NCBI RefSeq assembly: GCF_026626335.1
Contig: NZ_JAPNTZ010000009.1
Coordinates: forward strand, 372,001 to 436,000
Source: Paractinoplanes pyxinae
GTDB lineage: Bacteria > Actinomycetota > Actinomycetes > Mycobacteriales > Micromonosporaceae
DNA length: 64,000 bases
Reading direction: 5' to 3'
Every line of letters starts with the position of its first letter. The stretch's first letter is position 1. The notes under the pieces were generated by a model, which saw nothing but the letters and a program-made list of their open reading frames with translations, made no database searches and was not told the DNA's origin. This document shows positions 40,413 to 49,669 of the stretch, one piece after another. The translations under genes and the position numbers were made by a program.

Positions 40413-40539
40413 GCGGTGGCTCCCCCGATGATCAAGTCAAAGCGCGGGAACCCTATCGACCTCAGGCGTCGGCCACAGTCCTCTGTCCGGCTGGTCGGGG
40501 TGGACCGGCTGGTCAAGGACTGCGGCCGGACCCTGAGCG

Positions 40540-41106
40540 CTAGTTGGCGCCGAGACCCTTGTCGAGGACCGTGGCCGAAGCTGTGATGGTCTTGGACCGG
40601 ACCTTCCCGTTGCCGACCGTGTAGAGCGCATACGTGTGGGTTTCCTTGCTGCCCACCTCGCCGTTGCACGAGAACACGAACTCCTGCGAGCCCTTGAGCT
40701 CCACCGGCCCGTACGTGCCTGGGGTGTTGGTCGGATCGTCGACCGACAGGGCTCCGCCGGTGGCGCCGGTGATCTTCCATTCGATGATCAGGGGGACGGG
40801 GTCGGCGCGGAAGACGGCCGTGCCCTCGGCGCATTTGGGCTTCTGGGCGATGCGCAGGTAGACGATCCGCGGGCCGCGCTTGGCCGGCTTCTTCGCCGAC
40901 GGCGACGTCGTGACGGTGACAGTGGTGGCAGGAACCGGGGACACCGGCACGGTGACATCCGGGGCGGCAACAGCGTCGGAGGGAGTGACAGCGGCACTGC
41001 GGACGACGTTGTCCGAGGCGGTCGGCTCGACGGCTGCGCATCCCGACAGCGTCGCGGCGCCGAGCAGAAGAGCGGTGGCGGTGGCTGACTTGCGATATCG
41101 GCTCAC
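40540..41106 (-). CDS. Putative lipoprotein
   Basis: 188 residues from GTG 41106; the frame is open far upstream but that region overlaps other genes. The N-terminus has basic residues, a hydrophobic run and the lipobox TLSGC near residue 21, so the mature protein would be lipid-anchored on the membrane. A Thr/Ser/Pro/Val-rich linker (about 30-75) is followed by a single beta domain containing one Cys pair (KCAEG and FSCNG). No known domain. Confidence 0.65.
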   Translation of the reverse strand: MSRYRKSATATALLLGAATLSGCAAVEPTASDNVVRSAAVTPSDAVAAPDVTVPVSPVPATTVTVTTSPSAKKPAKRGPRIVYLRIAQKPKCAEGTAVFRADPVPLIIEWKITGATGGALSVDDPTNTPGTYGPVELKGSQEFVFSCNGEVGSKETHTYALYTVGNGKVRSKTITASATVLDKGLGAN

Positions 41107-41156
41107 ATCGAAAGGATCAGCGGCACCGCCAAAGAACCACCAAAGAGCGGATCCGA

Positions 41157-42824
41157 CTACTTGGTGATCTTCACGGCCGCGCTGGTGGAACGGCCGTCGT
41201 AGTAGCCGGTCCGCTTGGCGACCACCGTCACGGTGACCGTCTTGTTGCGCCAGGCCGAGCTGATCTTCAGCGTGCGCGCGGACGAGCTGCGCACCAGCTT
41301 CCCGTTCACTCGCCACTCGTACCAGTACGACGTCGGCTTCGGCGACCACGAGCCCGTGCTCGCCGTCAGCGTCTGGCCGACCTTCGCCGTACCGGAAATC
41401 GCCGGCTTCTTGGTCGCCTTGGCGGCCTTGCCCTTGGCGGTGACTGCCGTCGCCGGCGACACCGCAACCCCGTTGGAGTAACCGGCCCGCACCGCCGTCA
41501 CCTGGACTGTCAGCCGCTTGCCGGCCGCCGACGCCGGAACGGTCAGCGACGCGCTTGTCGCTCCCTTGATCGCGGCGCCGTTCGCCAGCCACTGGTAGCG
41601 GTAGCTCGTCGCGGCCGGAGTCCACGTGCCGGGCGTGGTCTTGAGAGGGGACCCCACGGCGACGGTGCCGGAGATGACCGGCTTCTTGGTCGCCTTCAGC
41701 TGAGGCGTGGTGATCGTGAACGCGTTCGCCACCTCGGCGTGCGGGCCGTACAGCCGGTCGATGGTGAGCGTCCACGCCCCGGTCGCGGCCGTGGCCAGCG
41801 GGAACGTGACGTCCATCGTCTTGCGGTCGGCGGCGACGGTCGTGATCGTGCCGGCGATCGGGTCGGCGCCGGCCCGGGTGAGCTTGACCTCGAGGCTGGT
41901 GCTGAACGCGTCGCCGGTCAGCTTCACCGTGGGGGTCGTTCCCCGTACGCCGGACGAAGGAACGATGCCGGTCGGGCGGTAGGCCGCGACGACGCCCAGG
42001 TCGACGACGGTTGGCGTCGCCGCGGTCACCACGAACACCGGGCTCTCGCCGTTCTGCTCGTACTGCGTCTCCGAGATCATCCGCAGGTCGGAGTCGGTGG
42101 CGTCGCTGCCGACATTCGGCTTCGTGAAGCGCCAGTTGTTCCGGATCAGCGTGCTCGAGATCTGATAACGCTTGGTCGGTACGTCGTACCGGTACGTGCC
42201 GTTGCAGGAGTTCGAGAAGCCGTAGCCGTCCTCGTCGTCCTGCGAGCGGATCGACAGCCCCACGTCGGTTGCGGCCGGCTCGCCCGCCTGCCGGATTCCG
42301 TCGGCGTTGAGGTCGTTGAAGACGGCGCCCCGCAGTTCCCCGGTCGCGACGACACGGATCGCCTTGGTCGCCGCATTGTCGGAGGTCGAGCTCTCCGGCG
42401 TTGTGGTCGTGGCGGTCGCGCCGACCACGAGCGTGGAGCCCGCCGATATACCCTCGACGCCGACCGTACGAGCAATGGCCCGCTTCGACTCGCCCGGCGC
42501 GAAGTCGCCGATGTGGGTGCACGTCATGACCGGGGAACCCCAGTCGCATTCCCAGTCGCTGGTGCTTTCCGAACCGGACACCCTCAGGCCCGCGGGCAGC
42601 GTCAGGGTCACGCTCACCCCGGCCGCCGGAAGTGCCCCGTCGTTGCGGATCAGCACGTCGATGCTGGACCAGCCGCCCGCCGGCAGGATGTTGCGCTGCG
42701 CCTGAACCTCGACGACCACGTTGGCGGTGTCGGCGGCCGCTGACGCGGGACCGGTGACCAGGAACGCGCCGGTCAGGCCGGCCAGAAGCGCGGAAGGCAT
42801 GGACAAGGAACGCAGGAACGACAC
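41157..42824 (-). CDS. Secreted multidomain Ig-like repeat protein
   Basis: 555 residues from GTG 42824, preceded by GGGGGA. After a signal peptide come a DUF11-like domain (VLIRNDGALPAAGVSVTLTL), an SdrD-B-like segment (LRGAVFNDLNADGIRQAGE), an IPT-like domain (GVRGTTPTVKLTGDAF) and two C-terminal repeats of about 85 residues that each begin with ATKKP-ISGT (TPGTWTPAATSYRYQWL and STGSWSPKPTSYWYEWR). These are typical of actinobacterial adhesins and exoenzyme accessory domains. No enzyme domain or anchor is seen. Divergent from the WD40 gene. Confidence 0.8.
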   Translation of the reverse strand: MSFLRSLSMPSALLAGLTGAFLVTGPASAAADTANVVVEVQAQRNILPAGGWSSIDVLIRNDGALPAAGVSVTLTLPAGLRVSGSESTSDWECDWGSPVMTCTHIGDFAPGESKRAIARTVGVEGISAGSTLVVGATATTTTPESSTSDNAATKAIRVVATGELRGAVFNDLNADGIRQAGEPAATDVGLSIRSQDDEDGYGFSNSCNGTYRYDVPTKRYQISSTLIRNNWRFTKPNVGSDATDSDLRMISETQYEQNGESPVFVVTAATPTVVDLGVVAAYRPTGIVPSSGVRGTTPTVKLTGDAFSTSLEVKLTRAGADPIAGTITTVAADRKTMDVTFPLATAATGAWTLTIDRLYGPHAEVANAFTITTPQLKATKKPVISGTVAVGSPLKTTPGTWTPAATSYRYQWLANGAAIKGATSASLTVPASAAGKRLTVQVTAVRAGYSNGVAVSPATAVTAKGKAAKATKKPAISGTAKVGQTLTASTGSWSPKPTSYWYEWRVNGKLVRSSSARTLKISSAWRNKTVTVTVVAKRTGYYDGRSTSAAVKITK

Positions 42825-42974
42825 GTGATCCCCCGACTCTCCGGAGCCACCGTCCATCGGCGACACCCGATGCGCCGGGAGCGTAGTGCATGATCATCGA
42901 TCGGAGGGGGCGGGCCTGTCGGCAACTCGGCCGGATGAACTGCGGGAAATACCCCCGAAAGCCGCCGTAAGCGC

Positions 42975-42980
42975 TAGTTA
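42975..42980 (+). promoter_or_regulatory. Possible -10 element of a leaderless transcript
   Basis: TAGTTA ends ten bases before the GTG at 42991, so a transcript starting six to nine bases downstream would have almost no 5' leader. No Shine-Dalgarno is present, consistent with leaderless initiation, which is frequent in actinomycetes. Confidence 0.35.
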
Positions 42981-42990
42981 CCGTTCCCGA

Positions 42991-44220
42991 GTGACAACCA
43001 AGAGAGATCGTAAAGACACGGCCAGTGACTGTACGGTCGCCGGCCGCCAGTATCGGGCCGGCTGGGCCGTCGCTACCGCCCTGGTCGGGCTGCTCGCGCT
43101 CACGGGCATCACCATCGCGCGCACCGGCGCGCAGGCCACACTCGCCCCGGACACCCAGCTGGTCGCGCACAGCACCGGCGCGGCTCTTGCCGCTCGCGCC
43201 CGCACGGTCGTGCCCGGCGCGGCCGGAATTATCGCCCTGCGCCCGGACGGCAAGGTCTTCGCCACCGTCCGCGGAACGGTGCGGCAGTGGAGCACGACCA
43301 CCGGCCGTCGCGTCGGGGCGCCGCTGGCTGGGCTGACCGGTCCGGTCAACTCGGTCGTGTTCAGCCCGGACGGCCGGCAGCTCGCCGTGGCCGGCCGCGA
43401 GGTGGCGCTGTGGGACGCCACCACCGGACAGCGAGCCGGGGAGGCGCTGGCCGGGCACGTAGGGCCCGTCCGCTCGGTGGCCTTCAGCCCGACCGGCCAG
43501 CTGGTGGCCACCGCCGGCGATGACGGCACGGTCCGGCTGTGGAACCGGGAAACCGGAAAGCTGATCTACACCATGAACGGCCACGCCGGCGCGGTGCGCC
43601 TGGTCGTGTTCAGCCCGAACGGCGCCCGGCTGGCCTCCGTCGGCGCGGGTGACGACAACACCGTACGGCTGTGGCAGACCGCCACCGGCCAGCCGATCGG
43701 CGAGGCCCTGACAGTGAATCCGGGGCCGGTGTACGCGATGAGCTTCAGCCCCAACGGCCGGCTGCTGGCCGCCTCGGGTGGCGGGAAGATCGTACGGCTG
43801 TGGAACACGGCCACCGGCCGGCCCGCCGGCAAGCCGCTCACCAGCAGCTCCGCCCCCGTCTATGCGCTGACCTTCAGCCGCGGCGGCAAGCTGCTCGCCA
43901 CCTCGTCCGGCGGTGAAAACACGGTGCAGCTGTGGAACGTGGCGACGCGCCAGGCGGCCGGCGAGGCCCTGAGCGGTCACACGGGCCCGGTGCGGGCGAT
44001 GCGCTTCACCCCGAACGGCAAGCAGCTGGCCACGGGCAGCGACGACGGAACCGTACGGCTGTGGAACGCCACCACCGGCGCGGCGATCGGTGCACCTTTG
44101 ACCGGCCACAACGCCCCGGTCTGGTCGGTCCGCATCACCCCCGACGCCAAACGCCTGATCACGGCCGGCGCCGACAACAAAGCCCGCCTGTGGCGAGTCC
44201 CCACCAAGCCCGCCGCCTGA
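42991..44220 (+). CDS. Membrane-anchored WD40 repeat protein
   Basis: 409 residues from GTG 42991. A short basic cytoplasmic head and one membrane helix (about 24-43) lead to seven or so WD40 blades, each with the pattern GPV-SV-FSPDG-LA and ending in (V/A)RLWN. The blades would form an extracytoplasmic beta-propeller, a protein-binding platform. Such modules often form the C-terminal part of actinobacterial kinases or STAND ATPases, but here no other domain is attached. Confidence 0.85.
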   Translation: MTTKRDRKDTASDCTVAGRQYRAGWAVATALVGLLALTGITIARTGAQATLAPDTQLVAHSTGAALAARARTVVPGAAGIIALRPDGKVFATVRGTVRQWSTTTGRRVGAPLAGLTGPVNSVVFSPDGRQLAVAGREVALWDATTGQRAGEALAGHVGPVRSVAFSPTGQLVATAGDDGTVRLWNRETGKLIYTMNGHAGAVRLVVFSPNGARLASVGAGDDNTVRLWQTATGQPIGEALTVNPGPVYAMSFSPNGRLLAASGGGKIVRLWNTATGRPAGKPLTSSSAPVYALTFSRGGKLLATSSGGENTVQLWNVATRQAAGEALSGHTGPVRAMRFTPNGKQLATGSDDGTVRLWNATTGAAIGAPLTGHNAPVWSVRITPDAKRLITAGADNKARLWRVPTKPAA

Positions 44221-44230
44221 CCTGACGAGG

Positions 44231-44265
44231 GGCCGCCATCGCGACAACGCGGTGGCGGCCTTTTT
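44231..44265. terminator. Bidirectional terminator with T-tract
   Basis: GGCCGCCA (44231-44238) pairs with TGGCGGCC (44253-44260), with an inner CGCG/CGCG stem, followed by TTTTT. The TAA stop of the minus-strand gene overlaps the T-tract. It serves the WD40 gene and probably the converging immunity-like gene. Confidence 0.8.
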
Positions 44266-45115
44266 ATCGGCCGGGGGTGCCTTGCCAAGGCAGCGGGCTG
44301 GAGATTCGGTGCCACCACCATCGGGCGGAGGGGCCTGCCGGCAGCGGCCCGGTCTCGGATGTCAGCGCCCTTCCGCCGTCCTCGTGGGTCAGGTCGGTGA
44401 AGCGGGCGTCCACCTCGGCCAGCGCTGCGGCCGCGTCGGCGCGGACGGACTCCGGCAGGCTGCCCAGGCGGGCCGCCAACTCGTCCCGAATCAGCAGATC
44501 CTCCCGGTAATAGTCGGCCGGATACCAGCCGTCGGGCGCCCAGCCCTCCGCCAGCCGGGCGACCATGCTTTCCCACGCGCCGAGGCGCATCGTGAAGTCG
44601 CGTATCGCTGGTGACCGCTCGGCCAGACGATCACGGACCGGGGTCGGCATGCGGTACTCGCGGATCACCTCGGGTATCGGCGCCACCGGCAGACCGGGCA
44701 GGGCGGCCAGCGGCTGCTCGACGGCGTCGATGCGGAAGACGACCGGAGCGTCGTCGTCTTCATAGATGCGAGCCCTCGCGCGTGTGCCGTCCGGCCCGAC
44801 CAGGTAGAAGGCGCTGGGCGGGGCGGGCAGAGCCTGATAGGCCACGACGGTCCCCAGCCGATTGGCGAGCCAGGCGGCGGCCAGCGGCTCGGCCGGCTGG
44901 TTCCCGACCGCCTCGCCGACGTAGACGTCGAGATGCCAGTGAAGGTCGCCCGCGACACTGGTGACGGTGCAGCTCACCGGCGCATCCCAGTCGCGGTCGT
45001 CGTCTCCGTCATCCCCGACGTCGACCTTGTCCGGGGTGAGCGCGAGCGTCTCGGCCAAGGCGACTGCGAGGCGGCCCCGGTCAAGCTCGCCGTGGATCCA
45101 AAACCCGTAGTTCAC
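44264..45115 (-). CDS. Putative immunity protein of a toxin-immunity pair
   Basis: 283 residues, soluble, no signal peptide. It begins MNYGFWIHGELDRGRL, with acidic runs (DVGDDGDDDRDWD) and several Trp-rich segments (RWWWHRIS). I know no domain that fits. Its ATG overlaps the stop of the preceding gene by four bases, and that gene looks like the C-terminal part of a polymorphic toxin. An acidic partner translated in step with a basic toxin suggests immunity function; this is inference from arrangement. Confidence 0.55.
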   Translation of the reverse strand: MNYGFWIHGELDRGRLAVALAETLALTPDKVDVGDDGDDDRDWDAPVSCTVTSVAGDLHWHLDVYVGEAVGNQPAEPLAAAWLANRLGTVVAYQALPAPPSAFYLVGPDGTRARARIYEDDDAPVVFRIDAVEQPLAALPGLPVAPIPEVIREYRMPTPVRDRLAERSPAIRDFTMRLGAWESMVARLAEGWAPDGWYPADYYREDLLIRDELAARLGSLPESVRADAAAALAEVDARFTDLTHEDGGRALTSETGPLPAGPSARWWWHRISSPLPWQGTPGR

Positions 45116-45747
45116 GGCTCATACGTCCCGTCGTAGATGGCCTTGGCTTTCGCCACCGCTTCAGGATTGGCGGTGAAACGCGGGTTTCTGCTCAATTGCG
45201 GGGCCGCGCTCAGGTCGCCCCCGGCCCGGACTATCTCTTTGAGCGCCGCGTACTCGTTGCGGTCGAGTTTGACCATACCGGCGCCGGAGTCCGGGAAGAC
45301 TCTTCCGCTGGGCTCCACGCCGTAGGTGCGACCGTTGATCTCGTACCGCTGGCTGACCGGATCCCATACGCCGTCGCCCGCCGCGATCCCTCGCACGTCC
45401 GCCGCCGCGACTCCTTCATGCCCGCGGAGATAGACCGTGTTCTGTTCGTCGACGATGCCGTTGCGTGCGCCGGCGATGGTGTGCCGCCGGTGCGGCGGGT
45501 TGAGATCCCGGCCGCGGGCGCTTCCAGGTATGTCGTTCGCCGCTGGCCACGGCGGCCCGCCGGCTTCCGGAACGACGTCGGCACGGGTCGGTGTTTCGGA
45601 GGGACGGCCGGTCTCAGCTACGCGCGCGATCCGGGCCTGGGCGGCGGCGATGTTGTCGGGCTCGTCGGCGCCGGCGGTTCTGGGGCGGCGGGGCGGGGGT
45701 GGAGGTGGGTCGTTGCCGTTGCCACCGTGGGGGTGGGACTTGGGCAT
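45112..45747 (-). CDS. Putative polymorphic-toxin C-terminal module
   Basis: 211 residues. The first 60 residues are Pro/Arg-rich and disordered (DPPPPPPRRPRTAG), followed by a compact domain with NTVYLRGHEGVAAADVRGI, YEINGRTYGVEPSGRVFPD and a C-terminal helix (EAVAKAKAIYDGTYEP). Short proteins with a disordered head and a small C-terminal domain followed by an overlapping partner gene are typical of secreted toxin fragments or orphan toxin cassettes. No secretion domain (WXG, RHS, LXG) is attached. No catalytic motif recognised. Confidence 0.5.
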   Translation of the reverse strand: MPKSHPHGGNGNDPPPPPPRRPRTAGADEPDNIAAAQARIARVAETGRPSETPTRADVVPEAGGPPWPAANDIPGSARGRDLNPPHRRHTIAGARNGIVDEQNTVYLRGHEGVAAADVRGIAAGDGVWDPVSQRYEINGRTYGVEPSGRVFPDSGAGMVKLDRNEYAALKEIVRAGGDLSAAPQLSRNPRFTANPEAVAKAKAIYDGTYEP

Positions 45748-45891
45748 GGCCGCAGGGTAGCGGCGGCGGTCGAGGCCTTGATTGCCCGAATGACTAAAGT
45801 TTCTTTACAGATGTTGACTTGAGTGGCAGACATTTGGTCTGGTCGATGTGTCGCGCGGCAATCATCCCCCTCGGCGCACGAAAGGTCCGCC

Positions 45892-46974
45892 ATGAAGAGA
45901 AAACGTCTGCTGACGATGCTGGCCGCGCTCACGCTGGGCGTTGTCGGTGCTCTGGTGCCGATGGTGACGGCCGAAGCGGCCGCCGCGTGCGTAACCCCGT
46001 ACAACAACAGTGCCGTCTATACCGGCGGCATGACCGCGTCTTACAACGGCCACAACTGGACCGCCAAATGGTGGACGCAGGGCGAGGCGCCCAGCACCGG
46101 CGGCTCGAACGTCTGGCGAGACGACGGCGGCTGTGACGGCAACAGCGGTGGCAACGGTGGCGGCGGGTCCACTTGCAACTATCCGAATTGGGTGGCGCAG
46201 CAGTATTACCCGGCCGGCGCCATCGTGCGCTACACGAATGGGCTGTACTACCAGGCCACGCACGAGAATCCCGGCTATGACCCGGTCATCAGCACCTGGT
46301 ACTGGTCGCCCTATTCCTGCACGGGCGGCGGCGGCAACAACGGCGGCGGTAACACAGGCGGCTTCGTCGTCAGCGAGGCCCAGTTCAATCAGATGTTCCC
46401 GGGCCGGAACGGCTTTTATACGTACGCCGGTCTGACCGACGCCATGAAGAAGTACCCGTCGTTCGCCACCTCGGGCAGCGACACGGTGAAGAAGCAGGAG
46501 GCGGCGGCCTTCCTGGCCAACGTCAGCCACGAGACCGGCGGGCTCGTCTACATCGACGAGATCAACCAGGCCAACTGGCCGCACTACTGCGACTACTCCC
46601 AGCCGTACGGCTGCCCGGCCGGTCAGTCCGCCTATCACGGTCGCGGGCCGATTCAGCTGAGCTGGAACTTCAACTACTACGCGGCCGGCAACGCGCTCGG
46701 CATCGACCTGCTCAACAACCCGAATCTGGTCGCCACCAATTCGTCGATCTCGTGGCAGACCGGCCTCTGGTACTGGATGACCGGAACCGGCGCCGCGGGC
46801 ACCACTTCGCACAACGCGATGGTCAACGGCAACGGCTTCGGCACCACGATCAAGGCCATCAACAGCATCGAATGCAATGGCGGCAACACCGGCCAGGTGC
46901 AGAGCCGCATCAACCTCTACACGCGGTTCGCGGGCATTCTGGGCGTGCCCACCGGCGGCAATCTGAGCTGCTGA
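45892..46974 (+). CDS. Secreted GH19 chitinase with chitin-binding domains
   Basis: 360 residues from ATG 45892. Signal peptide to about residue 30 (VTAEAAAA). Two CBM5/12-like domains follow: ACVTPYNNSAVYTGG to DDGGC, and NWVAQQYYPAGAIVRYTN to WYWSPYSC, joined by Gly/Asn-rich linkers. The GH19 domain runs from about 160: VSEAQFNQMFPGRNGFYTYA, the catalytic Glu in NVSHETGG, and HGRGPIQLSWNFNYYAAG. It degrades chitin outside the cell. The promoter region contains TGGTCTGGTC, at best half of a DasR site. Confidence 0.95.
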   Translation: MKRKRLLTMLAALTLGVVGALVPMVTAEAAAACVTPYNNSAVYTGGMTASYNGHNWTAKWWTQGEAPSTGGSNVWRDDGGCDGNSGGNGGGGSTCNYPNWVAQQYYPAGAIVRYTNGLYYQATHENPGYDPVISTWYWSPYSCTGGGGNNGGGNTGGFVVSEAQFNQMFPGRNGFYTYAGLTDAMKKYPSFATSGSDTVKKQEAAAFLANVSHETGGLVYIDEINQANWPHYCDYSQPYGCPAGQSAYHGRGPIQLSWNFNYYAAGNALGIDLLNNPNLVATNSSISWQTGLWYWMTGTGAAGTTSHNAMVNGNGFGTTIKAINSIECNGGNTGQVQSRINLYTRFAGILGVPTGGNLSC

Positions 46975-46987
46975 GCCGGCCTGGAGC

Positions 46988-47016
46988 GAGTGCCGCCGGA
47001 AACCCCGGCGGCACTC
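46988..47016 (+). terminator. Hairpin terminator after the chitinase gene
   Basis: GAGTGCCGCCGG pairs perfectly with the following CCGGCGGCACTC around a short AAACCC loop, then GTGTTTCC. It separates the chitinase from the chemoreceptor gene. Confidence 0.75.
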
Positions 47017-47108
47017 GTGTTTCCGCATTTCCGGGGCGTGCGAAACGCGGTTCGTGTTTCGCTGGGGACGCGAACAAAAGGGCGTTGAACCCCGACCGGG
47101 AGCCTGGT

Positions 47109-48722
47109 GTGACGGCTGACAACAGAAGTGGCCTGCTGCGATTCGTGACCGACCGGCGGGTGGGCACGAAGATCATGATGGCGGTCGTCGCGGTGACGTT
47201 GTTCAGCGTGGTCGACGGCGTGATCGCGTTGCGCAGCCTGGGCGAGACGAACGCGCAGGTCGGCGCCGGCTATCAGCACAGCCTCGAGCTCGAGACAGTC
47301 GGGAATCTGCGGGCGGCCGTCAACCGTACGTGGCTGGCTGCCAACGACTATCTGCTCGAGGTCGACGATGCCGGGCGCACCAAAGCGAAGGCGGCCCTGA
47401 CCAACGCCGAGGGTGAGGTCGAGCAGTACGCCGGCGCCTTCGAGGCGTACCCGGTCGGCGCCGACATGCGCGCCGCGGAGGCCACCTTCAAGACCGCCTG
47501 GGGTTCGTACGTCGATGTGCTCGCCACCCGCATCCTGACCGCCGGGGCCCTGCGTGACCGGGCGGCTCTGCAGGTCGCCCGGGCCGGACCGCTGGCCGAC
47601 GCCATGGCCGCGGTCCGTACCCCGATGACGAAGCTGTCCGACCTCACCGTCCGGGCCGCCGCGGCTCAGCAGACCACGGCGCAGAGCCGCTACCAGTCGA
47701 CGAAGTGGCTGGTCATCTTCATCCTGGTCGGGGGCGGCGTGCTGGGCGTGGGGCTGGCCGTCGGCATCACCCGGCTCATCGTGCGGCCCCTGTCGACGTG
47801 TGTGCGGGCGCTCAAGCAGGTCGGCACGGGCGACCTGACAGTGCGCGTGCAGGTGGACAGCGCGGATGAGGTGGGCGATATGGCCCGTACGCTCAATGCG
47901 ACAGCCGAGGCGATGGCCGGCACGGTCGGGCGGGTGCACGCGAACTCGGATCTGCTGGCCTCCGCCTCCGAAGAGCTGTCGTCGGTATCGTCGCAGCTCG
48001 CGGCCTCCGCCGAAGAGACGTCCGTGCAGGTCAACACCGTTTCGGACTCGGCCGGGCTGGTCTCTCAGGGCGTGCAGGCGGTCTCGGCGGGCGCGGAAGA
48101 GATGGGCGTGTCGATCCGCGAGATCTCGAACAGCGCGAACGAGGCGGCCGGGGTCGCCGCCGACGCCGCGCGCAAGGCCGAGTCGACCAACACCAGCGTG
48201 GCCCGGCTGGGCGACGCGTCGGCGCAGATCGGTACGGTCGTCGCGCTGATCACCTCGATCGCCGAGCAGACCAATCTGCTCGCGCTGAACGCCACGATCG
48301 AGGCGGCCCGGGCCGGCGAGTCCGGCAAGGGGTTCGCCGTCGTGGCCTCCGAGGTCAAAGACCTGGCCCAGGAGACGGCCCGCGCCACCCAGCAGATCAC
48401 CGAGCAGGTCGGCGCGATTCAGGACGAGGCGGGCAACGCGGTCGACGCGATCCGGCAGATCGCCGAGGTCATCGGGACAATCAATGACTACGCGACGACG
48501 ATCGCGGCCGCTGTCGAGGAGCAGACCGCGACGACGGCCGAGATCGCGCGCAGTGTCGGTCAGGCCGCGGAAGGGTCGTCGAGCATCGCCGACACGATCA
48601 CCGGCGTCGCCCAGGCCGCCCACCAGGTGACCTCGGGCGCGACCGAGACCCAGCGGACGGCCTCCGAGCTGGCCCGTACGGCGGCGGACCTGCAGAGCAC
48701 CGTGGCGACCTACCGGCTCTAG
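47109..48722 (+). CDS. Methyl-accepting chemotaxis protein
   Basis: 537 residues from GTG 47109, with GGGAG upstream. Membrane helix 1 (about 21-42), a four-helix-bundle-type extracellular sensor (about 43-195), helix 2 (about 197-222), HAMP (IVRPLSTCVRALKQVGTGDL), then the cytoplasmic coiled coil with the highly conserved tip IAEQTNLLALNATIEAARAG. The tip would contact CheA/CheW. Its presence suggests a flagellate organism. Stop overlaps the convergent aldo/keto reductase stop by four bases. Ligand unknown. Confidence 0.95.
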   Translation: MTADNRSGLLRFVTDRRVGTKIMMAVVAVTLFSVVDGVIALRSLGETNAQVGAGYQHSLELETVGNLRAAVNRTWLAANDYLLEVDDAGRTKAKAALTNAEGEVEQYAGAFEAYPVGADMRAAEATFKTAWGSYVDVLATRILTAGALRDRAALQVARAGPLADAMAAVRTPMTKLSDLTVRAAAAQQTTAQSRYQSTKWLVIFILVGGGVLGVGLAVGITRLIVRPLSTCVRALKQVGTGDLTVRVQVDSADEVGDMARTLNATAEAMAGTVGRVHANSDLLASASEELSSVSSQLAASAEETSVQVNTVSDSAGLVSQGVQAVSAGAEEMGVSIREISNSANEAAGVAADAARKAESTNTSVARLGDASAQIGTVVALITSIAEQTNLLALNATIEAARAGESGKGFAVVASEVKDLAQETARATQQITEQVGAIQDEAGNAVDAIRQIAEVIGTINDYATTIAAAVEEQTATTAEIARSVGQAAEGSSSIADTITGVAQAAHQVTSGATETQRTASELARTAADLQSTVATYRL

Positions 48723-49654
48723 AAGGACACCCCGTCGAGCGCCGCGATCTCGTCGGCGGTCAGCTCGAGCGTGGCCGAGGCGATGAGCGCCGGCACCTGC
48801 TCAACGGTCCGGGCGCTCGCGATCGGGGCCGCAACCTGCTTGCGCGTACGCAACCAGGCCAGCGCCACTGAGGCCGGCTCCACACCATGCGCGTCGGCCA
48901 CGTCGACGAGCACCTTGACCACGGCCAGCCCGTCCTCGGTCAGGTACTTCTTCGCGCCCCCGCCGCGCGGGCCGCTCGCCAGGTCGTCCGTCGTCCGGTA
49001 CTTGCCGGTGAGGAAGCCGCTGGCCAGGGCGTAGTAGGGCAGCACGGCCAGGTTCTCCTCGGCCGCCACCGGCGCGATGTTCTGCTCGTAGGCCTGGCGC
49101 TCGACCAGGTTGTAGTGGGGCTGCACGGCCACCGGCAGCACGAAGTTGTTGCGCCGCGCCACCTCGAACCACTCACGGATGCGCTCGGCGGTGTAGTTGG
49201 AGACGCCGACGGCGCGCACCTTGCCCGCCTTGACCAGGGCGTCGAAGGCGCCCGCGGTCTCTTCGAGCGGGGTCTCGGCGTCGTCGTAGTGCGCGTAGTA
49301 GAGGTCGATGTAGTCGGTGCCGAGCCGCGCGAGGGAGGCGTCGGCCGCGGCGGCGATGTTGGCGGCGGCCAGACCACGGAACTGCGGATGCTGGCTGACC
49401 TTGGTGGCGACAACGACGTCGGCCCGGTTCTTCCGGCTCGACAGCCACTTGCCGATGATCGTCTCGGACTCGCCGCCGGAGTTGCCCGGCACCCAGGCCG
49501 AGTACCCGTCCGCGGTGTCGAGGAAGTTGCCGCCGGCCTCGACGAAGGCGTCGAGGACCCGGTGCGAGGTGGCCTCGTCGCTGGTCCAGCCGAAGACGTT
49601 GCCGCCGAGGTTCAGCGGGAACACCTCGATGCCACTGCTGCCCAGAGTGCTCAT
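48719..49654 (-). CDS. Aldo/keto reductase
   Basis: 311 residues of the TIM-barrel AKR superfamily. Catalytic tetrad residues are visible: Asp and Tyr in FLDTADGYSAW, Lys in VATKVSQ, and His in DLYYAHYDD. The NADPH-binding C-terminal segment is PIASARTVEQV. It reduces aldehydes or ketones, substrate unknown. The XRE-type regulator gene ends 15 bases upstream in the same direction and may be cotranscribed with it. Confidence 0.93.
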   Translation of the reverse strand: MSTLGSSGIEVFPLNLGGNVFGWTSDEATSHRVLDAFVEAGGNFLDTADGYSAWVPGNSGGESETIIGKWLSSRKNRADVVVATKVSQHPQFRGLAAANIAAAADASLARLGTDYIDLYYAHYDDAETPLEETAGAFDALVKAGKVRAVGVSNYTAERIREWFEVARRNNFVLPVAVQPHYNLVERQAYEQNIAPVAAEENLAVLPYYALASGFLTGKYRTTDDLASGPRGGGAKKYLTEDGLAVVKVLVDVADAHGVEPASVALAWLRTRKQVAAPIASARTVEQVPALIASATLELTADEIAALDGVSF

Positions 49655-49669
49655 GGGGTCATCCTCTCT

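Noticed and set aside
40540..44247. A 1235-codon minus-strand frame
   Set aside because: It is open only because of high GC. It overlaps well-supported genes on both strands; only its last 188 codons (the lipoprotein) look coding.
45830..45850. DasR site before the chitinase gene
   Set aside because: Only TGGTCT of the palindromic consensus is present; the second half is GGTCGA rather than AGACCA.
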